NCBI GenBank assembly: GCA_015099395.1
Contig: AP024096.1
Coordinates: 6,923,485 to 6,987,484 of the forward strand
DNA from: Ktedonobacteria bacterium brp13
GTDB taxonomy: Bacteria > Chloroflexota > Ktedonobacteria > Ktedonobacterales > Ktedonobacteraceae
Length of the DNA stretch: 64,000 bases
Direction: 5' to 3'
Shown here: positions 1 through 8,857 of the stretch, piece by piece
Position numbering within the stretch: the stretch's first letter is position 1
Layout of the letters: each line of letters starts with the position of its first letter
Position numbers and translations under genes: made by a program
The notes under the pieces: model-generated
Told to the model about the DNA's origin: nothing
The model's input: the letters and a program-made list of their open reading frames with translations, nothing else
Database searches by the model: none

Positions 1-610
1 CAGGCACTGCATCACCTTCGCGATGCTCATACCAAAAATTAATAAGTGAAAATAGCGGTGTTCTCAGATCCAAGATCTTTGGGTCCATTGCGTCGCTTCC
101 AGCCACATAGGTTAGTCGATAGCGAGACGCCGCAAGGATCGTGAACACATTGACTTCATTTGGGTCCGCGTAGCTATCGAGCCGATAATTTGCATTGCCA
201 CCTGAATCAGTTTCGCTCACCAGTGTCCATTCAGGATTGTCCATGCGCGTCAACTGGTATTCCAGACTCGTAAACGTCTGCACTGGACCCATCAGGCACG
301 GAATGACAATGCGTGCTGTCCCGAGCAAGGGAACATTCGGGCGCTCCCAGAGATCTTCATCAAAGCGCATGCCGATTGGGCCTGAAAGCTCTCCTTGCGC
401 AACTGGATCAGGCTCATAAATCAATTGAATGGTTTGTGTTACCAGGCTCTTATGCAGCATGTTCTCCGCGTAGCGCCGCGCATCAGTGATCAGTCTGGAG
501 ATCAGCGTGTCCTTACTGCTGAAATCGACGTTCAGATAATCCTTCGCATCGGTCAGCGTGATCGGCTCGGCACTTGGCAGAGCAATGATCTTATATGAGA
601 TTGGCAACAC
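1..610 (-). CDS. Phage head-tail connector protein (gp6-like), 3' end cut by window edge
   Basis: The frame stays open from a GTG start at 610 to the left edge, giving about 203 residues. It begins MLPISYKIIALPSAEPITLT, followed by a helix with LTDAKDYLNV and LITDARRYAENM, and the visible part ends with LINFWYEHRE. The pattern 'LTxxxAKxYL...LIxxAR...AE' at the N terminus and 'WYExRE' near the C terminus is typical of head-completion or adaptor proteins of the gp6/gp8 head-tail connector family, which form a ring below the portal. Its place directly after the capsid genes supports this. A GAGG stands a few bases before the GTG. TTG at 607 is an alternative start. No ATG start fits. The function is inferred from motif and synteny. 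Confidence 0.72.
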   Translation of the reverse strand, partial: MLPISYKIIALPSAEPITLTDAKDYLNVDFSSKDTLISRLITDARRYAENMLHKSLVTQTIQLIYEPDPVAQGELSGPIGMRFDEDLWERPNVPLLGTARIVIPCLMGPVQTFTSLEYQLTRMDNPEWTLVSETDSGGNANYRLDSYADPNEVNVFTILAASRYRLTYVAGSDAMDPKILDLRTPLFSLINFWYEHREGDAVP

Positions 611-619
611 ACACCTCTT

Positions 620-1081
620 CTATGCCGCTGGCAAATTGAATGGGTAGCCGAGCACTGCCACCGCCGTCATGTAGCCGCCTGTGGTTGCGGTTGCAACGGT
701 ATCGGTAATGCGCACCAGCACCTTGCCACCGGTTGGCGCTACGCTGTTTGCAAGCGTGCCCACATTGGCGTTGCCCAGGTAGCCGAATTTCTTGATGGTC
801 TTCGCCGCGGTCGCATTGGTGACAACGTTGCTCTGCCCACTTGGGACCTGTAAGTAGGGCGCTGCGACCGTAACCCAGGTCGTTCCGCCGTCAATGCTGT
901 CCTCCAGCGTTAACGTGTGTGTGCCATCTGTGACCACGCCAACGTCGACAATGAAGCAGAGTGCGTCATTGCCGCCGTTCAGGGCCGTTACGTCGATGCT
1001 GTCGCCGTGCGTTGTGGCTGTGATATCGGCTCCGTCGCCAAGCGCATGCTTGACGGAAAACCAGTTCATGAAATCTTTCAT
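620..1081 (-). CDS. Small phage structural protein, possible capsid decoration protein
   Basis: This 153-residue protein lies between the major capsid and the head-tail connector. It is rich in beta-strand-forming residues: Val and Thr repeats, a TDGTHTLTLEDS turn, DGGTTW, and a C terminus GGYMTAVAVLGYPF. It has no signal peptide or membrane segment. Proteins of this size and place in HK97-like modules are often decoration or head-fibre proteins, but I recognise no catalytic or named motif, so the role rests on synteny. The start ATG at 1081 has AAGGGAG 9 bases upstream, and that ribosome-binding site is the right half of a CCCTTGCAAGGG palindrome found repeatedly in this element. Confidence 0.65.
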   Translation of the reverse strand: MKDFMNWFSVKHALGDGADITATTHGDSIDVTALNGGNDALCFIVDVGVVTDGTHTLTLEDSIDGGTTWVTVAAPYLQVPSGQSNVVTNATAAKTIKKFGYLGNANVGTLANSVAPTGGKVLVRITDTVATATTGGYMTAVAVLGYPFNLPAA

Positions 1082-1092
1082 GTGTGTAAACT

Positions 1093-1104
1093 CCCTTGCA
1101 AGGG
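1093..1104. repeat. CCCTTGCAAGGG palindrome, copy 1
   Basis: Exact 12-bp palindrome between the capsid gene and the small structural gene. Its right half also provides the Shine-Dalgarno sequence of the downstream gene. Other exact copies lie at 8092-8103 and 10089-10100, with near copies listed in the findings. Confidence 0.7.
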
Positions 1105-1137
1105 TTAACTTTATATATTTACCTAAGCGATTTTTAC

Positions 1138-2427
1138 CTAAGCGATTTTCATAACGTGCCCGGCCTCGGACAGTGTCACATTGCCGCCAAAGCGATAGTA
1201 GCCCATGTAGCCGAAGGCATCCTCATCCGCGTATCTTTCTTGCAAGACGCGGACGCTTACCTGCTTGCGAATCACGAGTGTGTACCATTTCTGCCAGTTC
1301 GCGAACGCAATCGGGAAGTTGCCAGATGCCAGAGCAGGCATGTCCACCATTTCCTGATAGGGATAACCCATCAACTGCCCTGGTAAATCGCCTCCCATCG
1401 GACCCCACAACGGACGATTTTGCGTGTCGGTAAGCTTGCGCATATCTCCGAGCACCTCTGTCGTAAAGGCCCATACAGCCCCTTTACGATAGGCAGGCTT
1501 TAAAGCATGCTGAATATTCACCAGGTCAGGATAGGTAAAGGTACCAGTTGTTGAAGAGGTGGTATAACCTGTCGAGCCTCCCGAACCAGGATAGGCGACG
1601 TTCACGATGTCAGAGTCAGTCAGAAAGCCCTGGCACTGATTGGCACCAGCTCCTACCCCGTTCGCGATTTCGTAACCTTCAATTTTGGCGAATTGTTCAG
1701 CAAATTCGCTCATGATAAAGGCTGGCAGATCAAGCTCGCTATCGTCCAGATCCTGAGTAGAGATCTTTGTGAGTCCGTATGCTGCATACGGTGTGACCTG
1801 CACCATGCCGAACCGCGGCGTCTGTGTTTCGACACGTGTGGCCTGCTCGGGCGTTCTTGAAGCGCTACCTGTCTGCGTACGCTTACGGATCATGACCCAT
1901 GGGTTTGCCGTCATACGCACGTTGACCAGGCTGTGGAAGTCAGAGATCTGCACGACGAGCTTGATCAGTTCGTCAGCAATTTCAGGCGTGGTCAGGAAAC
2001 CACCGGTCGTTGCATCTGATCCGAACATCGTCTTGTGTTCAGTATTCTGCAAGTGTCCGATCTTTTCGCCTTGCGCCACAGAATGATCTTGCGGGACATA
2101 TTTTTTCTCTTCTGCACTAAGAGATCCCCATCCAAGCATGCATGCTTTAATAAAAGCAGTCCGGCTGGCTTTCTTCTTCTCTTGCGGATCATCGAAACCG
2201 CCAATAGAACCAGGTCGGTTCATGATGGTCTTGAGTGCTTTGAGCTCAGCCTCTTGGGCGCGAATTTCTTGCTCAAGACGCTCAACAATTTGTGTGACCT
2301 CTCCGCTCATTTTGGATTTGACTTCTTGTAAGTCCGTGCGAAGCGGCCCGACTTCCTCAGTCAGAATGTCTGTGAATGTTTTTGCGACACTGGCATTTTT
2401 ATATGCTAAATCCTGTAATGCACCCAT
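1138..2427 (-). CDS. Major capsid protein, HK97 fold
   Basis: This 429-residue protein builds the icosahedral shell. Residues about 1-80 are charged and helical (heptad-rich, EIRAQEAELKALKTIMN), as expected for the scaffolding delta domain that the prohead protease removes. The rest follows the HK97 pattern: 'GGFLTTPEIADELIKLV' opens the mature domain, then ISTQDLDDSELDLPAFI, an E-loop/spine region, 'QNRPLWGPMGGDLPGQLMGYPY' in parts, and the usual C terminus with YRFGGNVTLSEAG. The length is typical for capsids carrying a delta domain. It follows the protease gene by about 50 bp in the canonical terminase-portal-protease-capsid order. The frame is intact, so the head module is not obviously decayed here. 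Confidence 0.93.
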   Translation of the reverse strand: MGALQDLAYKNASVAKTFTDILTEEVGPLRTDLQEVKSKMSGEVTQIVERLEQEIRAQEAELKALKTIMNRPGSIGGFDDPQEKKKASRTAFIKACMLGWGSLSAEEKKYVPQDHSVAQGEKIGHLQNTEHKTMFGSDATTGGFLTTPEIADELIKLVVQISDFHSLVNVRMTANPWVMIRKRTQTGSASRTPEQATRVETQTPRFGMVQVTPYAAYGLTKISTQDLDDSELDLPAFIMSEFAEQFAKIEGYEIANGVGAGANQCQGFLTDSDIVNVAYPGSGGSTGYTTSSTTGTFTYPDLVNIQHALKPAYRKGAVWAFTTEVLGDMRKLTDTQNRPLWGPMGGDLPGQLMGYPYQEMVDMPALASGNFPIAFANWQKWYTLVIRKQVSVRVLQERYADEDAFGYMGYYRFGGNVTLSEAGHVMKIA

Positions 2428-2476
2428 GTGAGTGTTTCCTCATATGTTTCTAGAAAACAATAATTATTTTGCGTGT

Positions 2477-3682
2477 TTAAACCAATAGCGCGGCAAGGTC
2501 GTCAATAGATAGATCACCATCAGTGCTCTTGGTGAGCGGCTGTAAGCCCTGGCGTGAGAGTGCTGGTGACAGCGGCTCTCGGCGCGTCATGCGTGATTTT
2601 CCATCATCCTTGTCATCTGCATACGCAGGCCCTTGTCCCTCGTCTGACCAGAGCTGAGTGAGGTCGGATACCTTCTTTTGCATGGTCCCAATGTGACCAG
2701 CAACTGCATCAAGTGATGCTTTCATCTCTGCCTGATGCGACTCTAGCGTGCCTTGTGTGGCACTACTGATAGTCGCGCCTACTTTGCTTGCTGTCCGGCC
2801 TGAGCGAGACATGTAGCCGTAGTCAGAACCAACTTGCATAGAGCCAGGCACCCATGCAGAGGTTGATGCATTGCAATACCCACGATCATTGAGGTATTGC
2901 CCCAAATCCGACTCGATCGCCTTGGGAAGCCACTCACTTGTGAGCGCATCACCAAACTGCTTAAGGCAATCAGCCATATCAGGCTCAGGTGAATCAGACA
3001 TCCCAAAGATTTGGAACATTGCCTGTGTAAGATCGTTGAGCAAATCACCCCAGTCCTCCAGGCAATCAGATGCCTTACCTGCCTGATGGACATCGTTGAA
3101 ATCTTTCCGTTGTGGTTGTGTTCCTGCCATATTTTTGACTCCCGATGCTGGTACCAGAGCTTCTGGATTTGCGGCAAAAAGCATAGTTACCCCCGAACCT
3201 TCCAGGAGTGCGCATTCTTTCAAATTGCGTATTCCACCTTCAAATTCCTTTTGAATAGGAAGATAGCCCATAGACATTTCATCAACATATCCACACTTAA
3301 ATCCAGAAAAAACCATAGTTGCTTTCGGATTATTCGGGATGCCCGCGGCATTCGTGGATATATCAAGTTCAGCGGTAACAAGCAGTCCTTCAGGCGTTTC
3401 TTCTGCTTCAGTGAAGCCGCCTATCGGTTGTTCTGGATCATGCATCCAGAGCATTGCAAAGAGATATTTCCGGCCATTTTGCTTGCGGCTATAAGCCTCC
3501 TGGATCGTCTTCTTGAAAGCGCCCCGGACAACTCTATCCTTCTGAAGATCGACATTGCCGAATGTTGAGAGGTACCCGGTGATCGTCCCCTCGTCCTCGT
3601 TAAAACTTTTGAGCTGAAAAGAGAATGTTTTGTATTCGACTTCTCGGCCTTTAATGCTATAGGTTGGAAATTTTGTCGTCAT
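2477..3682 (-). CDS. HK97-family prohead protease with long C-terminal extension
   Basis: The N-terminal 170 residues match the caudoviral prohead protease: GTITGYLSTFGNVDLQKDRV, then the catalytic His in WMHDPEQPIG (H81), then the serine in DEMSMGY (S137). The enzyme cleaves capsid delta domains during head maturation. The protein is 401 residues, about twice the size of the protease core. Residues 200-401 are an extra, low-complexity and partly helical region I cannot assign; it could be a fused scaffold or a second function. The start ATG overlaps the portal stop by four bases (ATGA), which implies translational coupling. Confidence 0.9.
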   Translation of the reverse strand: MTTKFPTYSIKGREVEYKTFSFQLKSFNEDEGTITGYLSTFGNVDLQKDRVVRGAFKKTIQEAYSRKQNGRKYLFAMLWMHDPEQPIGGFTEAEETPEGLLVTAELDISTNAAGIPNNPKATMVFSGFKCGYVDEMSMGYLPIQKEFEGGIRNLKECALLEGSGVTMLFAANPEALVPASGVKNMAGTQPQRKDFNDVHQAGKASDCLEDWGDLLNDLTQAMFQIFGMSDSPEPDMADCLKQFGDALTSEWLPKAIESDLGQYLNDRGYCNASTSAWVPGSMQVGSDYGYMSRSGRTASKVGATISSATQGTLESHQAEMKASLDAVAGHIGTMQKKVSDLTQLWSDEGQGPAYADDKDDGKSRMTRREPLSPALSRQGLQPLTKSTDGDLSIDDLAALLV

Positions 3683-6084
3683 GCCAGCACCCTCATAAAT
3701 TCACGAACGCTCTTATATGCATGTGCCCCTGCAAGGGTGACTGCCTTGCTGTCTTCATCATCGCCATCGCTCTCATCAGTTACGCGCTTATAGAATTGAG
3801 TGCACCTGCACTGAATTATGTTTTCAGCACTTCCAGCAGGATCACCAGGATACTGCAACTCCTCATCGCCAACAGTAAATGGCTCATTCATGGGCACTTC
3901 TTGCCCGTCTGCATCAGAATGGGCAGGGCGTGTTCTGGAATCCTCAGTCGCCAACCACACTTTATGGAGTGTCAGTCCACTTCCCTCAGCTGCTACATGA
4001 CTTGCCCAATTGGACGCGCCAATCACTTCAGTGCGAGCGATAACGGTTGATCGATTTGGAATGATCTGCTGGAGATACAACTGATCAATCCGTTTCGCGA
4101 TCTCGGGAATACTTTCGCCACCCTCTACACCGTTTGCGAGCTCTTTCTTAATCTGTGTTCGGGTCACGTCTGTGATTTGCTTGACTTTTGTTGCAGCAAG
4201 ACTGAGCAGCCACTGGATAATTTTAGATGTAAATATACTTGTAATGCCAGATTTTGACTGGTAGTGAGAGTTATACGCCTTTTCTGCATCCTCTAACTGC
4301 TTTGTCGTATCTTCACTGAAATGTTTTCCGACGTCATACCACGTGTTATAAACAAGCTGTTTTAGCGCATCATCCTGCTCAGAGAGTGTAGTATCGAAAG
4401 CGTTTTCCATCTGTTGCTGAGTGCTACATGCTGCAAGGGCTTTCGCCATGGCTTGTCGCTCAGTCTTGAAATAGTCCTGGAGCCGCTGCTCTATTTCTGT
4501 TTCCCATGTGGCTCTCTGCTCTTCCAATTGCTCCACATAGGCGGCTTTTTCTTCTTTTGTCGTGAGATCAATAACCTTGGTTGACAGAGCGGAATGTCGT
4601 CGTCGTCTTTCGCCCAAAGCAAACTTAGCATCAGTGCTATTGCTATCAGCAGGTACATCACCGTTGCTATTCTCAGCGTTAGGATCAGAGTCATTGTCAT
4701 CAGGAACCTCCGTCACTGTTACTGCCCCTGGTTTTGCAGGAGATGGTAACGCGGGTTGACCGGGTACAGGCTGATTGAATGGTACAGGAGGCGGAGCTGA
4801 CAGCTTCTCTAAGCAACCCATGGCGTAAGCTTCCAAATCCTCTTCACGAATGAGTGTTGTTGGTCCGAGCTTATAGACATCAAGATAGGTGCTTTTCTTT
4901 GGCTCCATGCCCTGAATAGTTTGCAGGTAGCGCATTGAGCATCCACCAGCATTCCAGAGATTGAGTGCACTCTCTGCAAATGCCTGCTCAACCGATGTAT
5001 AGAGCTCGGCAAGGACTTCGATGTCTCGCTTGTCATAAGAGAGATAGGCCCCTGACTGCTTCAAATCTGGATACATTGGCACAAGCCAGATGTTCAGATG
5101 ATCGGTTGTGCGATACATCTTCGGGAGCACGTTCTCAGTAAACAGGCTCTGCTTGGCTTCTTTCAGATTGGCGTAGGTCTGTCCTGTCTGATCTCCCACG
5201 AGAATCGGTGGGACATCAAGAATAGTTGCGATCTCCCGGTTGTTAAATCCGCGCGACTGAAGCCAATCTAATTCTTTCGGCGGGATCGCCATATTCTGAT
5301 AGCCCATATCAGCTTCAAGTATCAACGGCTTTCCAGCGTTGCCGCGTCCTGAATATTTTTTGCGGAGCTCGCGTTGAACCTGTGATCGCTGCTCAACTGT
5401 CAGATAGCCCTTTGATGTAAACACTGCTGACGGCTTGCCATCGTTTTGCATGAGCGCCGTATTCCAGTCATTCCCGGCGTTTTGCTGATCGATGGTCCGC
5501 ATTGCGACTTCCAGCGGCGAGAGTCCGTAGTATGGCTTGTCATCGTACGACGTAAATTTGAGATGCATGATCTCATCAGGATCAAAATCCTGCACGCCTA
5601 GTGTGCCCCATCCGTATACATAGCCCTGGATATCAAGCTTTCCTGCTACAACTTTTATCAGGTTAGGATGCAATGCCCATAACTCTACTGGTGGCTCTTT
5701 GGGATTCAGGCGATTGGCCCACAGGTATGCATTGCCGTCCATATGCCAATAACCAAAGAGTTGCTCAACCAGTTCAGCAGTACCCATGCGAGGGTTGGGA
5801 TGACGCCACAGATCAAGGATAGGATGCTCAGGAATCTCGCGTGTCATCGTAGCATCTGTGTACAATTTCCACTTAATAGAGGCCGCAGCACCGGCAATTT
5901 TGTTGATGCAGGCATAGACTGAACCACATTTTTTATAGCCCTCTTTGACAAAAGAGGCATAATTGCGATCTGTCCAGATTGGCTGTCCAGGAGAGATAAA
6001 CTGCATTCCAACCTGATACGTCGGATCTGCTTTTATTTGGATCTCGCGATTAAAGAGTGATTTGAATGGAGTCCACATACTCAT
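3679..6084 (-). CDS. Portal protein fused to a Mu gpF/SPP1 gp7-like head morphogenesis domain
   Basis: This 801-residue protein has two parts. Residues about 20-440 are an HK97-type portal: VYACINKIAGAAASIKWKLY at the start, PNPRMGTAELVEQLFGYW, HLKFTSYDDKPYYGLSPLEV, and FNNREIATILDVPPILVG near the crown. A Pro/Asp-rich linker (440-500) leads to a long helical region and then, at about 650-765, a MuF-type domain: VIARTEV, WLATEDSRTRPAHSDADGQ, and PGDPAGSAENIIQCRCTQFY with its Cys pair. Portals form the DNA entry dodecamer; MuF proteins sit inside the head and are sometimes effectors or minor capsid proteins. They are usually separate adjacent genes, so the single chain is a fusion. The start overlaps the terminase stop by four bases. 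Confidence 0.9.
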   Translation of the reverse strand: MSMWTPFKSLFNREIQIKADPTYQVGMQFISPGQPIWTDRNYASFVKEGYKKCGSVYACINKIAGAAASIKWKLYTDATMTREIPEHPILDLWRHPNPRMGTAELVEQLFGYWHMDGNAYLWANRLNPKEPPVELWALHPNLIKVVAGKLDIQGYVYGWGTLGVQDFDPDEIMHLKFTSYDDKPYYGLSPLEVAMRTIDQQNAGNDWNTALMQNDGKPSAVFTSKGYLTVEQRSQVQRELRKKYSGRGNAGKPLILEADMGYQNMAIPPKELDWLQSRGFNNREIATILDVPPILVGDQTGQTYANLKEAKQSLFTENVLPKMYRTTDHLNIWLVPMYPDLKQSGAYLSYDKRDIEVLAELYTSVEQAFAESALNLWNAGGCSMRYLQTIQGMEPKKSTYLDVYKLGPTTLIREEDLEAYAMGCLEKLSAPPPVPFNQPVPGQPALPSPAKPGAVTVTEVPDDNDSDPNAENSNGDVPADSNSTDAKFALGERRRRHSALSTKVIDLTTKEEKAAYVEQLEEQRATWETEIEQRLQDYFKTERQAMAKALAACSTQQQMENAFDTTLSEQDDALKQLVYNTWYDVGKHFSEDTTKQLEDAEKAYNSHYQSKSGITSIFTSKIIQWLLSLAATKVKQITDVTRTQIKKELANGVEGGESIPEIAKRIDQLYLQQIIPNRSTVIARTEVIGASNWASHVAAEGSGLTLHKVWLATEDSRTRPAHSDADGQEVPMNEPFTVGDEELQYPGDPAGSAENIIQCRCTQFYKRVTDESDGDDEDSKAVTLAGAHAYKSVREFMRVLA

Positions 6085-7979
6085 CGACCTCCAATTTCAA
6101 AATCAAAGAGCTCACCCTCATCCTCAAAGTCACTCACATGCTGCTCAAAAATAGAGGAGACAATGCCAGTTGCAGGCGCTTTTTCTGGTGACCGTACAGA
6201 GTCTGGCTCGTCAATTGACCACATCATTGGTCCGCGGGGCACCGTCACAACTTCAGCGGCCTGGGCGCTACAGTCCACGATGTCATCATTGCCGCCTTTC
6301 GGGAATAGCAGATGCTCAGTGCGAATGATATGCAGGTCCTGCAACGTCTTTAAAAAGTAGAACTTGCCATTCTCCATGAGGATTGCAGGCGCGCTTGCAC
6401 GCGAAACTTTGTCACGAACAGGGCGATATTCCTGGATCGGAATGGAATACTTCCGCTTTGTCTCTTGCTCAATGCGTGTGATGTCGTCAGCGCGCACGTC
6501 ACGCACGGGCGTGCAATAGCCCTGTTGCTCACACATATACTTAAAGAAGTAGAAGTCTCCCTGCACACGCACGACAGCACACCCATCATGCTGAGCATAG
6601 TTGTCTTGTTCATCCTTCACGACGGTCGCCTTCATTGTCGGCACGTCAAGCAACTGGAGCGTCTGGTCAAGTGCAGCGGCGCTATTTGTGCGTACCAGAA
6701 AGTCCCCTTCCTTAATAGGGCTCGGAACCAATGACGCAGACTCAATTGGCTCATCTCGGAGCTGCTGTATGAGTGCGAGCTGGTAGGCGATCGCCTCAAT
6801 CTGTACAAATTGTGGTTTCAGGCGGAAATAGGTCAGCCTGATCAGCTTCTGCTGTGTCGGATTATCAAAGTGCCCTCGGATCTGATCGATCAACAAGAGT
6901 TCATTTTGCGGAGTCACGTCGTACGTCTGAATGACTGTCCAATCTGCACTCTGTTTCGTGCTGACTGCAAGGTCAACAACCGTGAAGCGCCAACAATCCT
7001 TGATCGCCACATGGCGCGTGCCCTCAGGCGTCTCCAATGCGTACTGATCATTATCGATGCTGAGATAGCGGAACCATTTTTCTTTGAAGACAGCGCCACC
7101 TGCTGGCACCGGGTTCTGCTGGTATTGCGCTGCATAATCCAGGCTGCCAAGTGTTGCTTTTAACTTATCAAGGACAGGTATAGGAAATTTTGCAGGCCAC
7201 AGCAGCTCGCCTTCAACAGTACGAGGGTCAGTCCAACCAATAGATGTAGTGCAGCGGCGCGCGGTTTCAAACTCCTCGGGTAAACAGAGATGCTCACAAC
7301 CACCCAACTCTAAAATATGCCCAATTAAATCCTTTGATCCCAGTCGCTGACCAACGACAACCGACATGCCATGTTCTTGATCATTTTGACGCGATACCCA
7401 CATCTTTCCGTACCACTCCACCGTAGCAGCAAGATCTGCCTGCCCGGCCATGGCATTATTCGCGTCATCTATTAAGAGATGCGATGCGCGTTTACCAGTC
7501 CCAGAACCACGGACAGCAACAGCCATCATGTAGCCCTTCTTGTCATTTTCATAATAGGACTTCATTTTCTGGTCTGGAGCAAATTTGAAGATGTGTGAAT
7601 AGCGCGCTTGAAACCATTCTGACTCTATTAAGCGACGACGGTAGCGGTTGTCGCGAATGGCGAGGTCAAGGGAGTGAGAAGCGCAGAGCCAGCGGCTATA
7701 GGGATTGTTGAGCCACACCCAATCAGGAAACATTTGACTGACAATAGTGCTCTTTGCATGGCCTGGTCCAATGCCAATCACAAGACGTGTGATCTTACGC
7801 TCTTGAAGTGCTTGTAAATGTTCGCAGAGCGCGTCAAGATGCCAGTTCCATAGCAACGGTGTACCTGGTTCTAGCTCGTGCCAGGCGTCGACGACAAATA
7901 ATTTGAAGTCTCGCCTGGCTCTCTCGGCGCGTATAGAAGATGAAGAAAGAATAGCGACCAATGCATTCCCCACAAGCAA
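6081..7979 (-). CDS. Terminase large subunit
   Basis: This 632-residue DNA-packaging motor has an N-terminal ATPase with Walker A GPGHAKST (residues 71-78), the phage-type 'CASHSLDLAIRDN' coupling region (about 99-111) and Walker B LLIDDANN (168-175). The C-terminal nuclease starts at FTVVDLAVS (D336 is a metal-ligand candidate), followed by SADWTVIQTYDV. No small terminase subunit is recognisable beside it. The start is not ATG: TTG at 7979 or GTG at 7973 fits, lying just after a consensus promoter whose transcript would begin near 8000, so the leader is very short and lacks a clear Shine-Dalgarno. The stop overlaps the portal start, making a coupled terminase-portal-protease operon. Confidence 0.9.
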   Translation of the reverse strand: MLVGNALVAILSSSSIRAERARRDFKLFVVDAWHELEPGTPLLWNWHLDALCEHLQALQERKITRLVIGIGPGHAKSTIVSQMFPDWVWLNNPYSRWLCASHSLDLAIRDNRYRRRLIESEWFQARYSHIFKFAPDQKMKSYYENDKKGYMMAVAVRGSGTGKRASHLLIDDANNAMAGQADLAATVEWYGKMWVSRQNDQEHGMSVVVGQRLGSKDLIGHILELGGCEHLCLPEEFETARRCTTSIGWTDPRTVEGELLWPAKFPIPVLDKLKATLGSLDYAAQYQQNPVPAGGAVFKEKWFRYLSIDNDQYALETPEGTRHVAIKDCWRFTVVDLAVSTKQSADWTVIQTYDVTPQNELLLIDQIRGHFDNPTQQKLIRLTYFRLKPQFVQIEAIAYQLALIQQLRDEPIESASLVPSPIKEGDFLVRTNSAAALDQTLQLLDVPTMKATVVKDEQDNYAQHDGCAVVRVQGDFYFFKYMCEQQGYCTPVRDVRADDITRIEQETKRKYSIPIQEYRPVRDKVSRASAPAILMENGKFYFLKTLQDLHIIRTEHLLFPKGGNDDIVDCSAQAAEVVTVPRGPMMWSIDEPDSVRSPEKAPATGIVSSIFEQHVSDFEDEGELFDFEIGGR

Positions 7980-8007
7980 ATCACAAGCAAGATCAATGTC
8001 TGTTGTG

Positions 8008-8037
8008 ATTATAATTCTTGTAATTACATCATGTCAA
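8008..8037 (-). promoter_or_regulatory. Consensus sigma-70 promoter of the head-gene operon
   Basis: On the minus strand, TTGACA (8037-8032) and TATAAT (8013-8008) are separated by exactly 18 bp. Both hexamers are perfect. Initiation would fall near 8000, about 20 bases before the terminase start. Two TTGCAAGGG-type sites lie directly upstream (8064-8073 and 8092-8103), in a position suited to an operator or activator site. Confidence 0.8.
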
Positions 8038-8063
8038 GTAGTTGTACGTACAAATGGGAGCAA

Positions 8064-8103
8064 ATTGCAAGGGATGTGCGGATATACACACCCCTTGCAA
8101 GGG
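8064..8103. repeat. Pair of TTGCAAGGG sites, one a full CCCTTGCAAGGG palindrome
   Basis: ATTGCAAGGG at 8064-8073 and the exact palindrome CCCTTGCAAGGG at 8092-8103 stand 18 bases apart, 27-66 bp upstream of the -35 box of the head-gene promoter. This is the only place in the element with two copies in one intergenic region, which suggests a protein-binding site used for control or segregation. Confidence 0.65.
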
Positions 8104-8129
8104 AATAGAGCATCATTCTATTTAAGTGA

Positions 8130-8693
8130 CTATTCGATGTGTGATTTTAAGAACGTGGTGAAGTCGCTCATTTCTCGCTGGTATGCAGCGAGCTTCTTTT
8201 CTTTTATCTCATTTGATACGATTGCTTGCAGTTCAGTCCCTATTGGCTCTAATCGTATGCGCCCGGCTGCCTTTCCCCATATGCACGGAATAAGTCTCTG
8301 GTCATATGGAATGTGCCCACGTGACTCATAGAATTGATCAAGGAGCTGAGTAAGAGACTGGAATAGAACACGCTGTTTGTTCTTTAACTGCTCACTCAGC
8401 GTTTTCGCTTCATCGTTATATAATTTGATGCCGTTCTGGTCAGGCTCAACTGCTTTTTGGGCAAGCCGGATCTGCGCTTGTATTTCCTCTCCGCCCGGCG
8501 TCATGATATCCACCCAGGGGGCTGCAATGGCTCGCTCTAAATGGCCCTCGCAGGACATGACTGTTGTAAATCCTAACACGTTCAGGGCAACAACAGTATC
8601 AAAAATGCCTTCATCGATTGGATTGCCAATTGCATCTGTGATAAGACGTACGCGCTGGCTCACTTCTTCCCACGAACTACTAACCTTCTGCAT
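8130..8693 (-). CDS. Unknown protein with an SCEGH motif, upstream of the terminase
   Basis: This 187-residue cytoplasmic protein is not from a family I can name. It has an N-terminal segment with VLGFTTVMSCEGHLERA (a Cys-Glu-Gly-His motif that could bind metal or be catalytic), then PWVDIMTPGG, a long charged helix (about residues 75-120) and a compact C-terminal part with RLIPCIWGKAAGRIRLEP. It occupies the place where a small terminase subunit is usually found, but shows no helix-turn-helix. A strong ribosome-binding site (AGGAGG, 8 bases before ATG 8693) and its own promoter/operator upstream make it a well-expressed, separately regulated gene. The gene ends about 90 bp before the head-gene promoter. 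Confidence 0.75.
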   Translation of the reverse strand: MQKVSSSWEEVSQRVRLITDAIGNPIDEGIFDTVVALNVLGFTTVMSCEGHLERAIAAPWVDIMTPGGEEIQAQIRLAQKAVEPDQNGIKLYNDEAKTLSEQLKNKQRVLFQSLTQLLDQFYESRGHIPYDQRLIPCIWGKAAGRIRLEPIGTELQAIVSNEIKEKKLAAYQREMSDFTTFLKSHIE

Positions 8694-8718
8694 ACAACAC
8701 TCCTCCTATTAATGATCC

Positions 8719-8746
8719 CTACAAACATTATATAAAACGTTTGTAG
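8719..8746 (-). promoter_or_regulatory. -10 box inside an inverted repeat
   Basis: The inverted repeat CTACAAAC (8719-8726) / GTTTGTAG (8739-8746) encloses TATAAT read on the minus strand (8732-8727). The arms are perfect over 8 bp. A repressor bound here would cover the -10 of the gene at 8130-8693. The -35 box is weak. Confidence 0.55.
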
Positions 8747-8785
8747 TTAGTCGCCTCATAGGGAAGTAACAGATGGTACTACATT

Positions 8786-8836
8786 ATAAAAAACAGCACC
8801 ACCTGAATCATGTTGATCAAGCAGTGCTGCTTTTTA
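8786..8836. terminator. Bidirectional intrinsic terminator
   Basis: CAGCAC (8794-8799) pairs with GTGCTG (8824-8829). The stem is flanked by seven A's on one side and five T's on the other, so the hairpin can end transcription on either strand. It follows the zinc-ribbon gene at 8858-9022 on the minus strand. The loop is long (24 nt). Confidence 0.6.
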
Positions 8837-8857
8837 CATCGTAAACATTGGTCTTAG

